In this document: positions 35,814-49,235 of the stretch, piece by piece
Layout: every line of letters starts with the position of its first letter
Position numbering within the stretch: the first letter of the stretch is position 1
From: Fratercula arctica
Taxonomy: Eukaryota; Chordata; Aves; Charadriiformes; Alcidae
Assembly (NCBI GenBank): GCA_947846985.1
Contig: CANTUZ010000001.1
Span: 4,943,504 to 5,007,503 of the forward strand
Direction of reading: 5' to 3'
DNA: 64,000 bases
Notes under the pieces: model-generated
Seen by the model: the letters and a program-made list of their open reading frames with translations, nothing else
Told to the model about the DNA's origin: nothing
The model's database searches: none
Program-made: the position numbers and the translations under genes

Positions 35814-37871
35814 GAAATCCAGAGTGTTATTGTTAAGAAAAGCAGCCACACTTCACTACCTCGCCTTACGGGGCAATGAAAGGCATTCCTGGAGCTCGTA
35901 ACACTAATCCTTCCTGACAATAAGAATCTAATAAGTATATTACAAAAAAGAGACGGACACGGATTGCAGAGGTCTGCTGTGATTGATCCTCCTATTTGCT
36001 TTCTAATTCGCTTGCGCTCCTTGAGCTTTTGTGATCACCAAATCCGAAGGGGAAGGCTCTTCCAATAAACAGAACAAAAGTCACATTTAATTAAAATCTG
36101 GTTAAGTGTGGAAACAATGTGCTGATAAACTACTGATGCTAAAGTTAAGCGCTGGTTTATGGCGGTTCTAGGGACAGGATTTATTAAAATACTTCTTCTC
36201 TCTTTAAAATTAATACAGAATATTTCTATTTTTACTGAGTCTGTGCATCGGTTATGTCTCTGTTCCCCTGCCATCCCATTAAAAATCCCCTCTCAGGCAT
36301 TTGGAGGTACCACCATGCTCTTCTTGTGAGCTACATGAGCTGGAGTTTATAGGACGGTGCTTGTTCCCAGGTCTTATTGGAGTTAATGGAAGCATGGAGT
36401 TGCAGCTGGCTATTTCAGTACTTACCTCCAAAAAAGAGAAGAGCTAAAGGACACTGGCTTTTCAGAGGTGCTGCCCTTTCCACCCTCCATGAGCCCCAGT
36501 GGGCATAAGGACACAAATATACATAATATTTTTGCCCAGCACTAGACTTCTGGCTAAAACCTGACATGCCCTTGGCATGAATTTGGGAGACTTCCTGTTT
36601 TCATCTGCACTGTATTTGTTTGGAAAAATCAAGGTTTGGTGGATAACCCGTAGTCAAGAGTCGGGTGTTAAAGTGCCTGTTACCGCCATTACTGTGCAGG
36701 ACTGATTCCAAGGAAAAAAACCAAAATCAAATACAGATGTGGCGTTATACTGCAGATGAAATGAAATGAATCTATTTCTTCTTCTCCAGGCTCATCACCT
36801 GACTGCTCACTTTCAACCTCTCATAAACCATGACGGCGATCTCCTCATTCAGAGGAGAGGCAGTTCAGACTATACTTCAGGCTATCAGGTCTCTGACTTC
36901 TGCCTGGCGCATCTAAATTGGATCAAACTTTCCCAAATGCTTTGGACTCAAGCCTTCTGCTTGACTGAGCCATTTTATAGATTTTACGGGGTAGGGACAC
37001 ATTTCCCTTAGGGGAAAGTGGAGAGAAGATGTGAATGGAAGAAATGCTGAGCAAGGTTGGGCTGGAAGCCCAGAAAGGGGTACCAGAGTACTCTGCGGAG
37101 CACATTTTCTTGCTCTTCCCCCAGATATGTACCCCCAAAATTAGTATCTCAGACACCAACCCATCTCCACTGCCTCTCTTTGTGCTTCTGAGCGTATTAA
37201 GAGCAAGATTCCAGCCTCGAGTCTTGTGGTGGAGGGGCGACTGGTATTATACAAGACATTTACTTTGGGTCAGTGGCTGCATATAAAATATTCAAAACTA
37301 CTCAGCCTGCATTAACATCACACCTGACTGAAATTCAGGCCTTACTAAAGTTGCCTTTAGTCTTTTGCTAATTAATACCGCCAGTAACAGGAAGCTTAGG
37401 CTGCTCAGGGGCTTTTGACACGCTCCTGACCTGGGGCTGGAACATCCACTTCAACCCCAGGAGGAAGGTTTTGCGTCATAGGGGAGAACTCAAAGGTCTT
37501 CAGCCTTTTATGCTGAAATGGGCTCTTCTCTCCAAGGATCAGAGAGCTCTTTAGACAGTGGAAACTATGACAGTAATAACAGTAATGCTTTGCATGTCTC
37601 GAAAACACCTCATTTTCCAAGTGCGACATCAGCACAATATTTAGCTCCTGGTTGCTACAACTCAAGGTGGTCAAGCAGTTTCCTGTCAAACTCCTTTTGC
37701 TGCAGTGTCTCGGATGTCTCCAAACCCTCTCAAATACTTAGTCTTATCTATCTAAATTTCTAATGAAAGAACTTCAGAGTTCAAATGTGCTTAAGACACT
37801 CAGGAACTTGTCTGTCCCATTTAGAGTCAAGCTTTCAAAAGTATTTGGGCAGCTTGGGTGCTTAAACTGAT

Positions 37872-38465
37872 GATCACAGAATCACAGAATCATAGAATTG
37901 TCTAGATTGGAAGGCACCTTTCAGATCATCGAGTCCAACCATCAACCTAACTCTGACAAAACCACCACTAAACCACGTCCCTCAGCAATACGTCCACCCA
38001 TGTTTTAAATACCTCCAGTGACGGAGATTCCACCACTTCCCTGGGCAGCCTGTTCCAATGTTTGGTAACCCTTTCAGTGAAGAAATTTCTCCTAATATCC
38101 ATCCTAAACCTCCCCTGGCACAACTTGAGGCTGGTTCCTCTTGTCCTATTGCTTGTTACATGGGAGAAGAGACCGACCTCCGCCTCGCTGCAGCCTCCTT
38201 TCAGGGAGCTGTAGAGAGCGAGAAGGTCTCCCCTCAGCCTCCTTTTCTCCAGGCTGAACACCCCCAGCTCCCTCAGCCGCTCCTCACCCGACTTGTGCTC
38301 CAGACCCCTCACCAGCTTCATTGCCCTTCTCTGGACACGCTCCAGCACCTCAATGTCTTTTTTGTGGTGAGGGGCCCCAAACTGGACACAGCACTCAAGG
38401 TGGGGCCTCACCAGTGCCCAGTACAGGGGGACGATCACTGCCCCAGTCCTGCTCACCACACAGGT
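37872..38465 (-). mobile_element. CR1 LINE 3' fragment, second subtype
   Basis: Starts with cacagaatcatagaattgtc, then tagattggaaggcaccttt and gtccaaccatcaacctaac, a 3' end different from the other CR1 copies. On the minus strand the ORF2 end reads [12 protein letters not shown] and [20 protein letters not shown] and stays open for about 170 residues, so this is a comparatively young copy. The same subtype recurs at 49236. Confidence 0.92.
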
Positions 38466-38871
38466 GGTGAGCATGTGCAGGATGTGCACGTATCTGTGGC
38501 CTAAATATCACAGAATCTAACATAAGCTTTACTGGAAGTTGGTAGAATTTACCCCATCACTTAAGACACGACTGAGGAAGGACTCTTGAGCTGCTGTCAA
38601 AAGTTTTTACTTTGCATCTGGCATTGAGACACAGATTTTAACAGCTCCCAGATGCGAGGCAGGTAATACCATACTACAGTGCCCGTTATGAACATAAGGG
38701 ATGGGCAATTATTGACTTGCTGAAGGGTTGGAGCCCAGCCGTGTGTGTTTTCTACCCCTTTCCCCAACTGCCAGACAGCATTGCAATGGAGCGTGGGCTG
38801 GTCAGGATGGTATGTGAACACTTAGGACCTGCAAGTTAGCTAATGTAGCAATAAAGCTGTACTAAAAAAAT

Positions 38872-38892
38872 TAAAATCAAATCAAATCAAAT
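38872..38892. repeat. AAATC pentanucleotide run
   Basis: Four adjacent copies of the AAATC unit. Small intronic tandem repeat. Confidence 0.85.
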
Positions 38893-41169
38893 CTCTCTGG
38901 CTGACCTGATGAACAAAGTCTGGGGGAGGATAAAGGAAAAAGCAGATAAAAAAAAATAAAAAGCTAGATTCATGGTACTAAAATTTCAGCAAGCTGAGAA
39001 GAAACACATTGAGAAAGTACGAAGTCTGAGAGTGCTGGTATTTGAAACCAAACTAGAAGAGTATTGTTGCAGCCCCTGGTGCTTCCCAGCAGTTTTTCAC
39101 CATAGGGCTACTCTAGCGTTGGACTGAAATAGCTCCTGTGGTTATTGGTTTACACTCTTTATTCATACGTGTTGAACTTTGCACATCAGAAAACCAAATA
39201 AAATGTAATTTTTCCTGCTCCCAGTTCACTGAGCAACCCAAAGAACACCAGCTCGGTTACTTCACATCTTCATTATGTCCCGTTGCCCAGCTGTGACCTT
39301 CAGGGCCCCATCTCCAAATGGAGGACAGCACTGGTATCCTCAAGCCCAGTGACGTGCACTGCGAATAACCTCCACTGCTGACTCTGAAGCTCTGAAATTC
39401 CAAAGTGACAAATGTCTCCAGCGACGGACGGGAAAATTGGCATCTTGAAGGACTTGGCCCCTTGTGACTCCAAAGTCCATGTGAACATCTTAAGGACCTT
39501 ACTATAATTTACTTAATACTTTATCTTGGTTGGAGAATATTAATGAGTCTGGCTGAGTACCAGTGGTTATTTTTTTGATGTTAAGATGTTATTTCTGTTC
39601 TGACAGATAAAGTAAACAAGGCACGAAGAAGTAAGAAGGATCTATATGTATATGTGAACTCTGTGACAGGCACAGGACCTCCCCAGATGTCCTGATATCC
39701 AGCCTTGTGCCCTGTTGAGAAATCAGGGAAATGTCCGTAGGTCAGACATCTATGGTTTGGTGGTGCAGGAAAAAAAAAAAAAAAACAGGGACAAAAGGAA
39801 TCTATTTTCAGCGATAGTCAGAAGCGTTCCTGGAGTTATTTAAAGGTGTGAAACTAGGATAATGGAGTGACATTCAAAAATGGTGAAGAGAGAAAAAAAC
39901 CACCGCTTTCTGAAAGGCAGAACCTCTGTGGAGCCATTCCTATGAAAAGGGATGGAAAACCCACTGGGACATTTACATCTCAATTGAAATATTTCCCAGA
40001 CAACATGCTGCCAAGGAATAGTTTTGCACACGCGGGCCAGGGATTGCATGATTTAAACCAAACAGATCTTAGGCTAACCCAGAACAGGAAGGCTGGGAAC
40101 ATTTTGGGTTCCATCTCCCACCCAGCTGAGACCCCAGCCATACCACCACCCACGGGTGCCAGAGGGTGCAGGCTCCAGGTTCGGAATGTATAATTCATAT
40201 ATAATGGATATATATAAGGTGGTTTGGATTCCCAGGCCCCAAGAGCTGTAACAAAGACCCTCAGCTGTGAAAAACACTTGTGAAGCAAACTGCTTCCGAC
40301 AGTCTCCCTAAAATGTAGTTTAATTATTTCTGACAGGGAACCAGGAGCCAGGAACTCTCAAATCTAAATCTTCCATTTAGCTGCCAGTTTAAAGACAGAC
40401 GGGAACCATACAATTTAAATAGCCTTACAACACACATCCTGCTGTACGGCCTGGTCCTTTATAACATGGAGTTCTTAAACGCTCACAGGTTTCTAATGGG
40501 TGATTAAATAGTCAGAGTAGCTTTTACTTTTCTGGTGGCACTCAAAGAAATGATCAAAACGTATTTCAGACTAAGTTTCCACTTAAATACAGGTCTTTTC
40601 GGGCAGCTCAAGATGACTAAGGCTGATTTACAGAAAAGGGCAGGTGAATCGTTCCTTCATCATTCGGTCCCAGGGACAGAATTTGCCACCTCTGTTCTTA
40701 TTACAAGCTGCTTTTTTTTTTTTTTTTTTGGTACATTTCCCAATTCTGTTGTTAAAATTAGAGGACATAATTGTCTACCATCTGAGCTGCGTGAGCAAAT
40801 GAGAAGGAAAGCTTTTAGTTCTCCTATTACAGTGTTCATAGACTGGCCAGCTGCACTATATCACTCCTGCCTGTTTAAGCTTAGTTAGAACGCTGTCCTT
40901 GTGCATAAAAGACCTGCCTGTTAAATATTTTCACACCAGCTGTTTCCAAAAGGTGACTAAATATTTCCTTTCATCTTTAATGTCTTCCACTGTTTGTATG
41001 AACAGCTTAGCCATTCCTTATCCTTTCCTAGAGGCGCACTGTGTTTTACTTCATCTTGCCGTGCAGCTCTCAAAGCTGCGTGTAGTTCCTTGAAGGAAGG
41101 GGACCTTCTGAGCAAATCTGGTGCCTGGTTCTAAGAGCAAATATGAGGCTTACTGTCCTCAAAAGGTAC

Positions 41170-41375
41170 AATCATAGAATCATAGAATGGTTTCCGTTGG
41201 AAGGAGCCTTAAAGATCATCTAGTTCCAAACCCCCTGCCCCGGGCAGGGACATCTCCCACCAGACCAGGCTGCTCAAAGTCCCGTCCAACCTGGCCTTGA
41301 ACACCTCCAGGGATGGGGCAGCCACAGCTTCTCTGGGCAACCTGGGCCAGGGGCTCACCGCCCTCACAGCAAAGA
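41170..41375 (-). mobile_element. CR1 LINE 3' fragment (first of a cluster)
   Basis: Starts with aatcatagaatcatagaatgg, includes aaagatcatctagttcc and cctccagggatggggcagcc, and stops at cctcacagcaaag where another CR1 begins. Confidence 0.9.
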
Positions 41376-41565
41376 ATCATAGAATGTGTTGGGTTGGAAG
41401 GGACCTCTAAAGGCCATCTAGTCCAACCCCCCTGCAGTCAGCAGGGACATCTTTAACTAGATCAGGTTGCTCAGAGCCTCATCCAGCCTGGCCTTGAACG
41501 TCTCCAGGGATGGGGCCTCCACCACCTCTCTGGGCAACCTGTTCCAGTCTCTCACTGCTGCGAGG
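41376..41565 (-). mobile_element. CR1 LINE 3' fragment (abutting the previous one)
   Basis: Begins with aatcatagaatgtgttggg immediately after the preceding CR1 and matches the 10717 subtype (ggacctctaaaggccatc, catctttaactagatcagg). It ends near 41565 inside its 3' UTR. It looks like an insertion into or next to the older copy. Confidence 0.88.
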
Positions 41566-41799
41566 GCCAAGCTCTCTCTTGTATAGCAAAAGAAAACTTC
41601 CTTGTGATGAAAGACAGAACGATTCAAGGTCAAACATGGATTGTTCTGCTTATCATATGGTCATGAAGGTACAGCAGAGTGTAAGCAAAAAAAACCAGGA
41701 TTGTCTTAAAGACAGTCTGATGTGCTGCTCACCCACACAATTCTTCTACTGTCGAAAGGTAAATTAAGAATGTTTTGTCTTTTCCTCATCACCTCATGT

Positions 41800-42032
41800 T
41801 ACTTAAAGATCATCTAGTTCCAACCCCCCTGCCCTGGGCAGGGACACCTCCCACTAGACCAGGTTGCTCAAAGCCCCATCCAGCCTGGCCTTGAACACCT
41901 CCAGGGATGGGGCAGCCACAGCTTCTCTGGGCAACCTGTTCCAGTGTCTCACCACCCTCACAGCAAAGAATTTCTTCCTGATATCTCATCTAAATCTCCC
42001 CTCTTTCAGTTTAAAACCTATGCACCCCTGTG
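41800..42032 (-). mobile_element. CR1 LINE 3' fragment (third of a cluster)
   Basis: Starts within the 3' UTR (aaagatcatctagttccaac) without the terminal tail repeats, and runs through the cctccagggatggggcagcc block to cctcacagcaaagaatttct and the ORF2 end. Same subtype as 41170, but not simply its continuation because the two overlap in content. Confidence 0.88.
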
Positions 42033-45000
42033 GGAAATATGTGGACTTTGAGTAATACCCTATATTTTGCTCCCCAACACTTGCACTTACCAGGGGGCAC
42101 TGATGGACATTAATTGATTCATGGGTTCAGGGTTTTATCTAGAGAATCAAGTTCATTTCTATTCTACCATCTGGGTTTTTGCCATGTTACTGTCTAGGAT
42201 TGGTGTTTTCCATTGCCTGGATTCCACCTCACCTGATGTCACACTCTTACAAGAACTGCACTGAGCCTTTGTTGCCCTCTGTGGGTCAAGGAGGAAAGGC
42301 AGGTAGCTCCAGAGGATGATTCACCTGAAAGTTCTTTCATGGAGAACTTCTGGAGCAGACTGTGCTCAAGGCACTGTTGAGTTTTGGTTGGTTCACCCAG
42401 GAGTCTCAGGTGCATTGTAAGCATTATCCTCACAAAAGGATAATGCCATTCCAACAGGATTCGGATTCTTTTTCATGCAAATAATCAAAAAAGAAATGAC
42501 TCATCTTCAGTTTCAGGACCTGCTCTGTTCCATCACTGCTCATCCCCACCGGGAACCAGTCCATGAAACCAGCCTCCATTGCCTGCTGGCTAGTTTTTAG
42601 ACAAATGGCTTTTTTTTTTCTCATTATCCCCTTATCATTAGGTGAGAGATTTCCCTCTGGTCCATAAGGGCTTCCAGAATTCCCCAAGGATCTCTTAAAA
42701 ATCCTAATCTGCCTTGAAACCTACCCAAAATCTTGACAGTGGCTACTGATGTGCCTTAACTTCTCCATATTGCGTTGATGAAAACTGTCTTGTAATTTCA
42801 TTCTACCTCCCTCAGCGTGCCTCTGTCTGACTTAATGCTTAAAAATCTCAGCTATCTGAGGCCAAGATTATCCCTTTTTGTTCTGCGTTTGCACCGTGCC
42901 AGGTGTAATGAGGTCACAGTCCATTAACAGCACTTCAGAAGTAAGAATACTAAAGCAATTACTCATACAAATAAAAACCTTGTACCTGAGTCTTTTTTTT
43001 TTTTTTTTTGCTTTTTGCATATCCTGCTAAAAACTAACACAAATCTGTCCCCTTAAGAATAAAAAGTCTGCTATGTTGCCTTTGACATTTCAGAAGAAAA
43101 GCGGGAAAAGATACCTATCACACACTAGCCACCAGTGTAACGCTTTGTTCATGGCCCTTTTTAATTGATGTAACAGACACGGTTGCTTCCAACACAGGAA
43201 GTGGCATAATCCAAAATTTCATATTATTTTCACAGTACATTAAAGAATTGGGTTGGGAAAGGGATAATGATGTCAATTTGTGCTTCATTTATGGCAAATC
43301 CATTTTTACGTTTACCCCTATCCCCCCCCAAATCCTAAAATTGGCTTGACAACAGTTTAAAGCTCTCCAGCTTAGAGAAGAGCAATGCAGATGAAGATTT
43401 TTCTTTAGCATTCATGTGATGCAGAACCGGAGATTTAGCTGCTTCTGACCTGCCTGCTAAATCCTTTAATAAATATGGATTTAGTGCTAAAATATAAGAT
43501 CAGGTGAAACTGCTCAGAGCTTCCTGAAAACTGGGGCAGTTCCACTGACCTTCAACACATTAATAGAAAATTTAATAATTAAAAATCTGTCTTAACTGGG
43601 ATTTTCCCGTTTCAAGTTGGCCCATCTGAAGCAATTTCCAGACGGAGACAGATCTTTGCAGAAAAGAAGCAGAGAGAGGCACCGCACAGAGCTAAAAGGC
43701 TGAGTTTGGCGAGGAGCTAAGCCTTGTTTTCACAACCTGCATTTGCTTCAGAAGGCAAGTTACAGGGAATATCTGGGAAAAGCATCTAATATAAAGATAT
43801 GGATGGAAAAACCAGAAGGTTCATGATAGGCATGATTTAGATAGATAGCAGCGAAGTGCTAAATATATCCTTCATAATGAAACACATTCTGCGGTGTTAT
43901 GAAACTCTCATTTATGTGATCTGATAACCCTGTAGTGACATATCAATTCCTCTGTTGGAACTGAAGAAGATATAAAGCTCGTTAGCTTTTAAAACCGTCC
44001 TTTTTACAAATGTTATGAGGAAAAGTTCAAACGATGGAGCAAGTCAAATCCTGAAAGGAGAGATCTGAATTTTCTGTCCTTGCCAGTAACAAATCTGCAG
44101 CATGAAATCCTCTGAAAACCATCTTGTTTCTGTAGCGACTGGGGAACGCTGTGCAACTTGTGTTAGTGTCACTAATTGAAGGTCATGTGTTTTTCAATCA
44201 GAGATCATGTCCTAAACGCAAGTTCTGCACAATTTAATGCCTTTATACAAATAATCTGTTTACCTGTTTTTAAAACATGCATCAATTATGTAAGTATTAC
44301 TAATGTAGAAATAATAATTATTATTTATGTCAATAAATATAAACCCTGTTTGCTTTTATGAGTGTAATTAAACTTCTGGTGCTGGGATGATTGTCCACTC
44401 TGCTCAAGGATCTCAATGCATTTTACATAGCTCGGAAAGCTGAATACATATGAAAAGTAGAAGTTATTTCTTTTCTTTCCATGGATGAGGATGAGGAAAT
44501 TTCTTTCCAGGGATGAGGAAATTAAAGGATGGTCTCCAGAGACCAAAAATGAATCCATCAGCTTTGCTATCATCCCTCGTCAGGAAGAACACTGACCTTC
44601 AGCAATGGCTTTGAAATGTGACTCAGGACACCAGCGTTTTCCCCTCCTGAGCCTGAAGCCCTGAGCAGCGCCCTGGAGCGCCTGCACTGGGGAACACGTA
44701 TCCAGCGTTAAAGCGTGACCCTAACCAGGATACCCAAGATGGCCTAAATGCTGAGTCTTGCCAGGCTCTGCAGGAGGAGGACTGAGCCCAAGTCTTCAGT
44801 ACATGTGCAGAAGGGACAACTCTGCACTTGCAGAAAAGGCTGGGTATGCACAAAGGAGGTCTAAAACCTGTGAATGACAGAAGAAGAGAGAGCTTTTACG
44901 CTAAGTGGTTGAGCTGACTTAGCTGTCTATCTCTAGGAGAAGGGCTGCTGGAAATCCCTAATAAAAGAACGTACCCATCTCTGGCCCTCAGCTAGACACA

Positions 45001-45404
45001 ACAGATTAACCCCACTTCAGCCCTTTCCCCCATTTTCCTCCTGGTATTTAGTCTTTGCTTGTATAAGCAGCTTTGTGTTTAACTGAAAGGCTTCTGCAAA
45101 TCCTCTTCTCGGTCTCATCTCTCTCTGGAGATTTAAATCAGGAATCTAGATGGCTCTGAGCTGCCTAACTTGGAGATGAAGATTCCACAGAGTAGCTGCT
45201 CACCTGGTGCTGAGCAGATCCAGGAGACCTGTCCCATAACTGCCCTGAAACCCACCTTCCATCTCTAAAATGAGTAATGAATGAGTTTGGCATAGTAATA
45301 GATTTCAACTGATGTCTGTCTGTCCTCTAAGACTGAGCCTCTTACTCTGTAAACATACAGCACCTACTACAATGGGAACCTTGGGAGTTCTTGCTAGAAA
45401 TAGT

Positions 45405-46176
45405 AACAGGAGCAGCCAAGGTGCAAGGTCCTGCACCTGGGTCACGGCAGTCCCAAGCACAAATACAGTCCGGGTGGAGAATGGCTTGAGAACAGCCCTG
45501 AGGAGAAGGACTTGGGAGTGTAAGTGGATGAGAAGCTCAACATGAGCCGGCAATGTGCACTGGCAGCCCAGAAAGCCAACTGCATCCTGGGCTGCATCAA
45601 GAAAAGCATGGCCAGCAGGGCGAGGGAAGGGATTCTGCCCCTCTGCTCCGCTATGGTGAGACCCCACCTGGAGTACTGCGTCCAGCTTTGGAGTCCCCAA
45701 CATAAGAAGGACATGGACCTGTTGGAACAGGTCCAGAGGAGGCTACGAAGATGATCAGAGGGCTATGAGGACAGGCTGAGAGAGTTGGGGTTGTTCAGCC
45801 TGGAGAAGAGAAGGCTCTCAGGAGACCCTATAGCAGCCTTCCAGTACTTATAGGGGGCCTATAGGAGAGATGGGGAGGGACTCTGGATCAGGGAGTGGAG
45901 CGATAGGACGAGGGGTAACAGTTTTAAACTAAAAGAGGGGAGATTGAGATGAGCTATTAGGAAGAAATTCTTTCCTGTGAGGGTGGTGAGCCCCTGGCCC
46001 AGGTTGCCCAGAGAAGCTGTGGCTGCCCCATCCCTGGAGGTGTTCGAGGCCAGGTTGGATGGGGCTTTGAGCAGCCTGGTCTAGTGGGAGGTGTCCCTGC
46101 CCGGGGCAGGGAGGTTGGAACTAGGTGATCTTTGAGGTCCCTTCCAACCCAAACCATTCTATGATTCTACAATTAG
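45405..46176 (+). mobile_element. CR1 LINE fragment, ORF2 C-terminus and 3' UTR
   Basis: The longest plus-strand copy. The stretch 45405-45770 carries broken ORF2 ([20 protein letters not shown] in frame 45524-45754), then ctgagagagttggggttgtt, the 3' UTR, and ccattctatgattctacaat at the end. Several frame breaks show it is dead. Confidence 0.93.
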
Positions 46177-49100
46177 CAATCCCCATGCTAATCGATTACA
46201 GCTCTTACCCAACCTGTGCAGCTGCGCAATGTGCAGTGGTACAGCTGGGGTGTCTGTTAAAAAAAATCTCACTTCTAAGTGCCATTTCAGCTGGCTTCAT
46301 ATTTGCATAAAGGTTTTCCAGCTCCTGTCTGAAAAGCTATAACTCTGTGAGATGAAATTCCATTAAACTGGTCTGCTGCCTTTTATCAGCCTCTGGTTTC
46401 TACAATATTTATACCCTATTTTCAGCCTTGCCTTAAATGCTAGGGACTGACCATCACATTGTGTCTAAAACATCTCCTCTATAGCTGTGATTTACTTTTG
46501 TACTTGTGTCAGTCTTCCCTTTATTTATTATTCTGAACTTTATTTTAAACTGTCTCTTGCTGTTGAATAGCAGGACATGAAATGCCAGGTATTGATGGAC
46601 TTCAATCTTGGAGCTGAGATTTGTTGAATAAAAATAAATATCCCAAAGTGCAGGATTATGTTTTCCTCTTTGATGCTTAATTGGATCTCTCTGCTTTCTG
46701 GGATGTGAGTTAAAGCTTCCCAGAGAAGAAACAATTCCTAATGTATTAAATGAAGTTTCTAACAAGGGTTCTTCTCTGTACCAATTTTAATTTCCTCTCT
46801 TTGTCCATAAGGAGGAGATAATTTGACAGTAGGAAAGCCTTTTGCTCATGCTCACAGTCATTAAAAAGAACTAATTTCTTTTCTAATTCTGTAGTTTGGT
46901 TTTGCCTAAAATAAATTCAACAGAGCATTTACAAATGTGTGTGCTGAAGTAATCACAAGCTAGATTTGCTGGGGATTCCCTTATTCAGAACTTGGCACTA
47001 CTACACAGACAGTCCCAACATGCTTTCCTTTTTCTTCAGACAACAATTCAACGAGGAACTTAGGCATTTTTATTGTTATTAATCTTGTTCAAAAGGAGAC
47101 ACAGAACATCTACGAAGCGTGCTGGGCTGACATATCCAGAACCTCGATGTCTGTCTACCCACACAAATGGGACGCAGTGGCAGCTGCTCCAAAAGCTTTG
47201 TGTCTGCTGTGCTGTCCGTATGCCTCAACGCCGGTGCGGAAGGATCACCGTCACAGGAGAGATGCAAGGCTCTCTCCAAAGCCCTTTCAAAATTTCATCT
47301 GTCAGGATCATTGGAAAGGTTCTCATTAGTTCAAATTGTGATGATCGTTTTTAGAGTATGAACACCTTGTAACTTGGAAGGGGGCAGAGAGGCTATACTA
47401 AATCCGGTGTATCCACTTCAGACAGCTTACGAAATCATGGGTTTTTTGGCCTTCAATAGCCACTGATCAACCGTACGACAATCACTGGTCTTACATTATT
47501 TTCGCTCCCTCATTTTTTACGTTATTCTGTTTTACTGACTCCTAGATTATTGTCCCTATTATTTAATCTCAGCCATTTCAAATTGGAATGAAACATGATT
47601 TGATGAAGCTGAAAGCATCCAATAAACCTTTGCGGAAACTGTGATCATGATGAGCTCCAGTTGGGTCGGAGTGTAAGGTCAAAGTCACGGGAAATATCCA
47701 CCAACAACAGCGTGGAATTGAGTGGAGCAAGTGGAGAAGGCATGACATGGAACCTACAGCCATCCTCACTGAGCCAAACGAGTGAGGTATGAGAGGACAG
47801 TCTTCATCCAGCCTAATCAAGGTAGATCGCAGGCAGAGCCTGACTACACACAAGTATCCACCCTGCTGATATTCCAGCAGCATTCTGGTTAAAAAAGGGA
47901 ATAGTCAGAAGCAGAGGTCTAGACTCACAAAACTAAGAGGATGTCTACACAGTCTCCTGTGAGATGGTTACAAATTGATTGGTCAACCTTATTGAACGTC
48001 CCGTATCTCCAGTTCAAAAGCTGCACAACTGCCATAGGGCAATTCTAAGCCTCCAGAAATATACACTCATTCCTAGTTTACGAGCATGAGGTATTCCATG
48101 CAGTGACTATAACGTTTCAGATTCTCAGCTGGCTTGATCAGCTTGGTTTTATCTCCAAGAGAACTTGTAGAACCAGTTCACATCACTCTTGCAGGACAGT
48201 AGTTTTGTCCTCAGTGACAGCTGGATTACACTTACTGTGTCAAAGGAGGGATTTAATATTGTTTAAAAAAGCAGTAACTTCATGACAGATATTCTATTGT
48301 AGAGAAGGGGCTAAATGATGACCGGCCCCCATGTTGGCATGATGTAAGTCCAGAAACTGTGAGGACTCTAAGGCTCTTCCTTTCAAAAACAAAGTCAGAG
48401 AATAAGCCAAAATTTGTCATATGAGACTTACAATTTTTCAGTGATACAAGCAAACATGCTAATTGCTCAGCCATCCTCAAAACACGCTATTTTAATGATA
48501 GCCTGTTTTAACTGTGGAATTTAACAGCTTATTGTGGTGCTGTGAAACATCTATTCTTCAAATCAGCCAAGTTAACATGAACCCCACAGAGTCTGGTACA
48601 TCGCTGCTGTTTTCAGTCAGAAAAGACCGCAACACAAAGCATAATTCATCCAAACAAAAAGAACTTTTGAGCTCATGGTGTGACTGCTGAGGTCACATTT
48701 GGAGATGGGGAAGAATGCTGAACTAAAATTGGCATGCTGGGAATTAGACCTAATTGTTCTAGAAAACAAATAGGGAATGGAATATTCTACCCATTGCCCT
48801 TCGAGGCAGTCCATAAATTGGCACTGATGCTGGAACAGCTGATATGAGATAAAGAAGGTTTACTCATCGTAGTATGCCTAAGGTCAGAGAAGACCAGGGA
48901 TTGCTTGTTACACCACTGGACATACACTATTCTCAGTCTGAGACATGACCTAATCGGACCAAACGTTTTGTGACCTAATGGTCAGAGCCAGACTGATGAT
49001 ATCATCATTTCCACTGGTTTTGGCCAAGTTTGAAATGACAGCTAGAACGCAAAGTTTTGGTTCCTTTAATCTCTCCCTTGGTCATTGTATCTGACCAAGA

Positions 49101-49235
49101 CTGCATGGACTGCTGCAAACAGAGAAGTGGCTAAAAGTAAGATCCTAAACACATCCTGAAGCTGACAGAAGTTTGAGGGATCTCTGGTTGACCAGGGAAA
49201 TGTGCTAGAGACAATTTCTCAAATATCAGATAGAA

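Noticed and set aside
35500..35901. 133-residue open frame on the plus strand
   Set aside because: It is the antisense shadow of the GC-rich EGF 6-7 exon and the purine-rich tract; its protein shows no family features.
38058..38504. 148-residue open frame on the plus strand
   Set aside because: Antisense of CR1 ORF2 end; the same shadow recurs over the CR1 copy at 49413-49833, which shows it is repeat-derived.
40535..40888. 117-residue open frame on the plus strand
   Set aside because: Includes a poly-T run translated as a Phe stretch and has no family resemblance; treated as chance.
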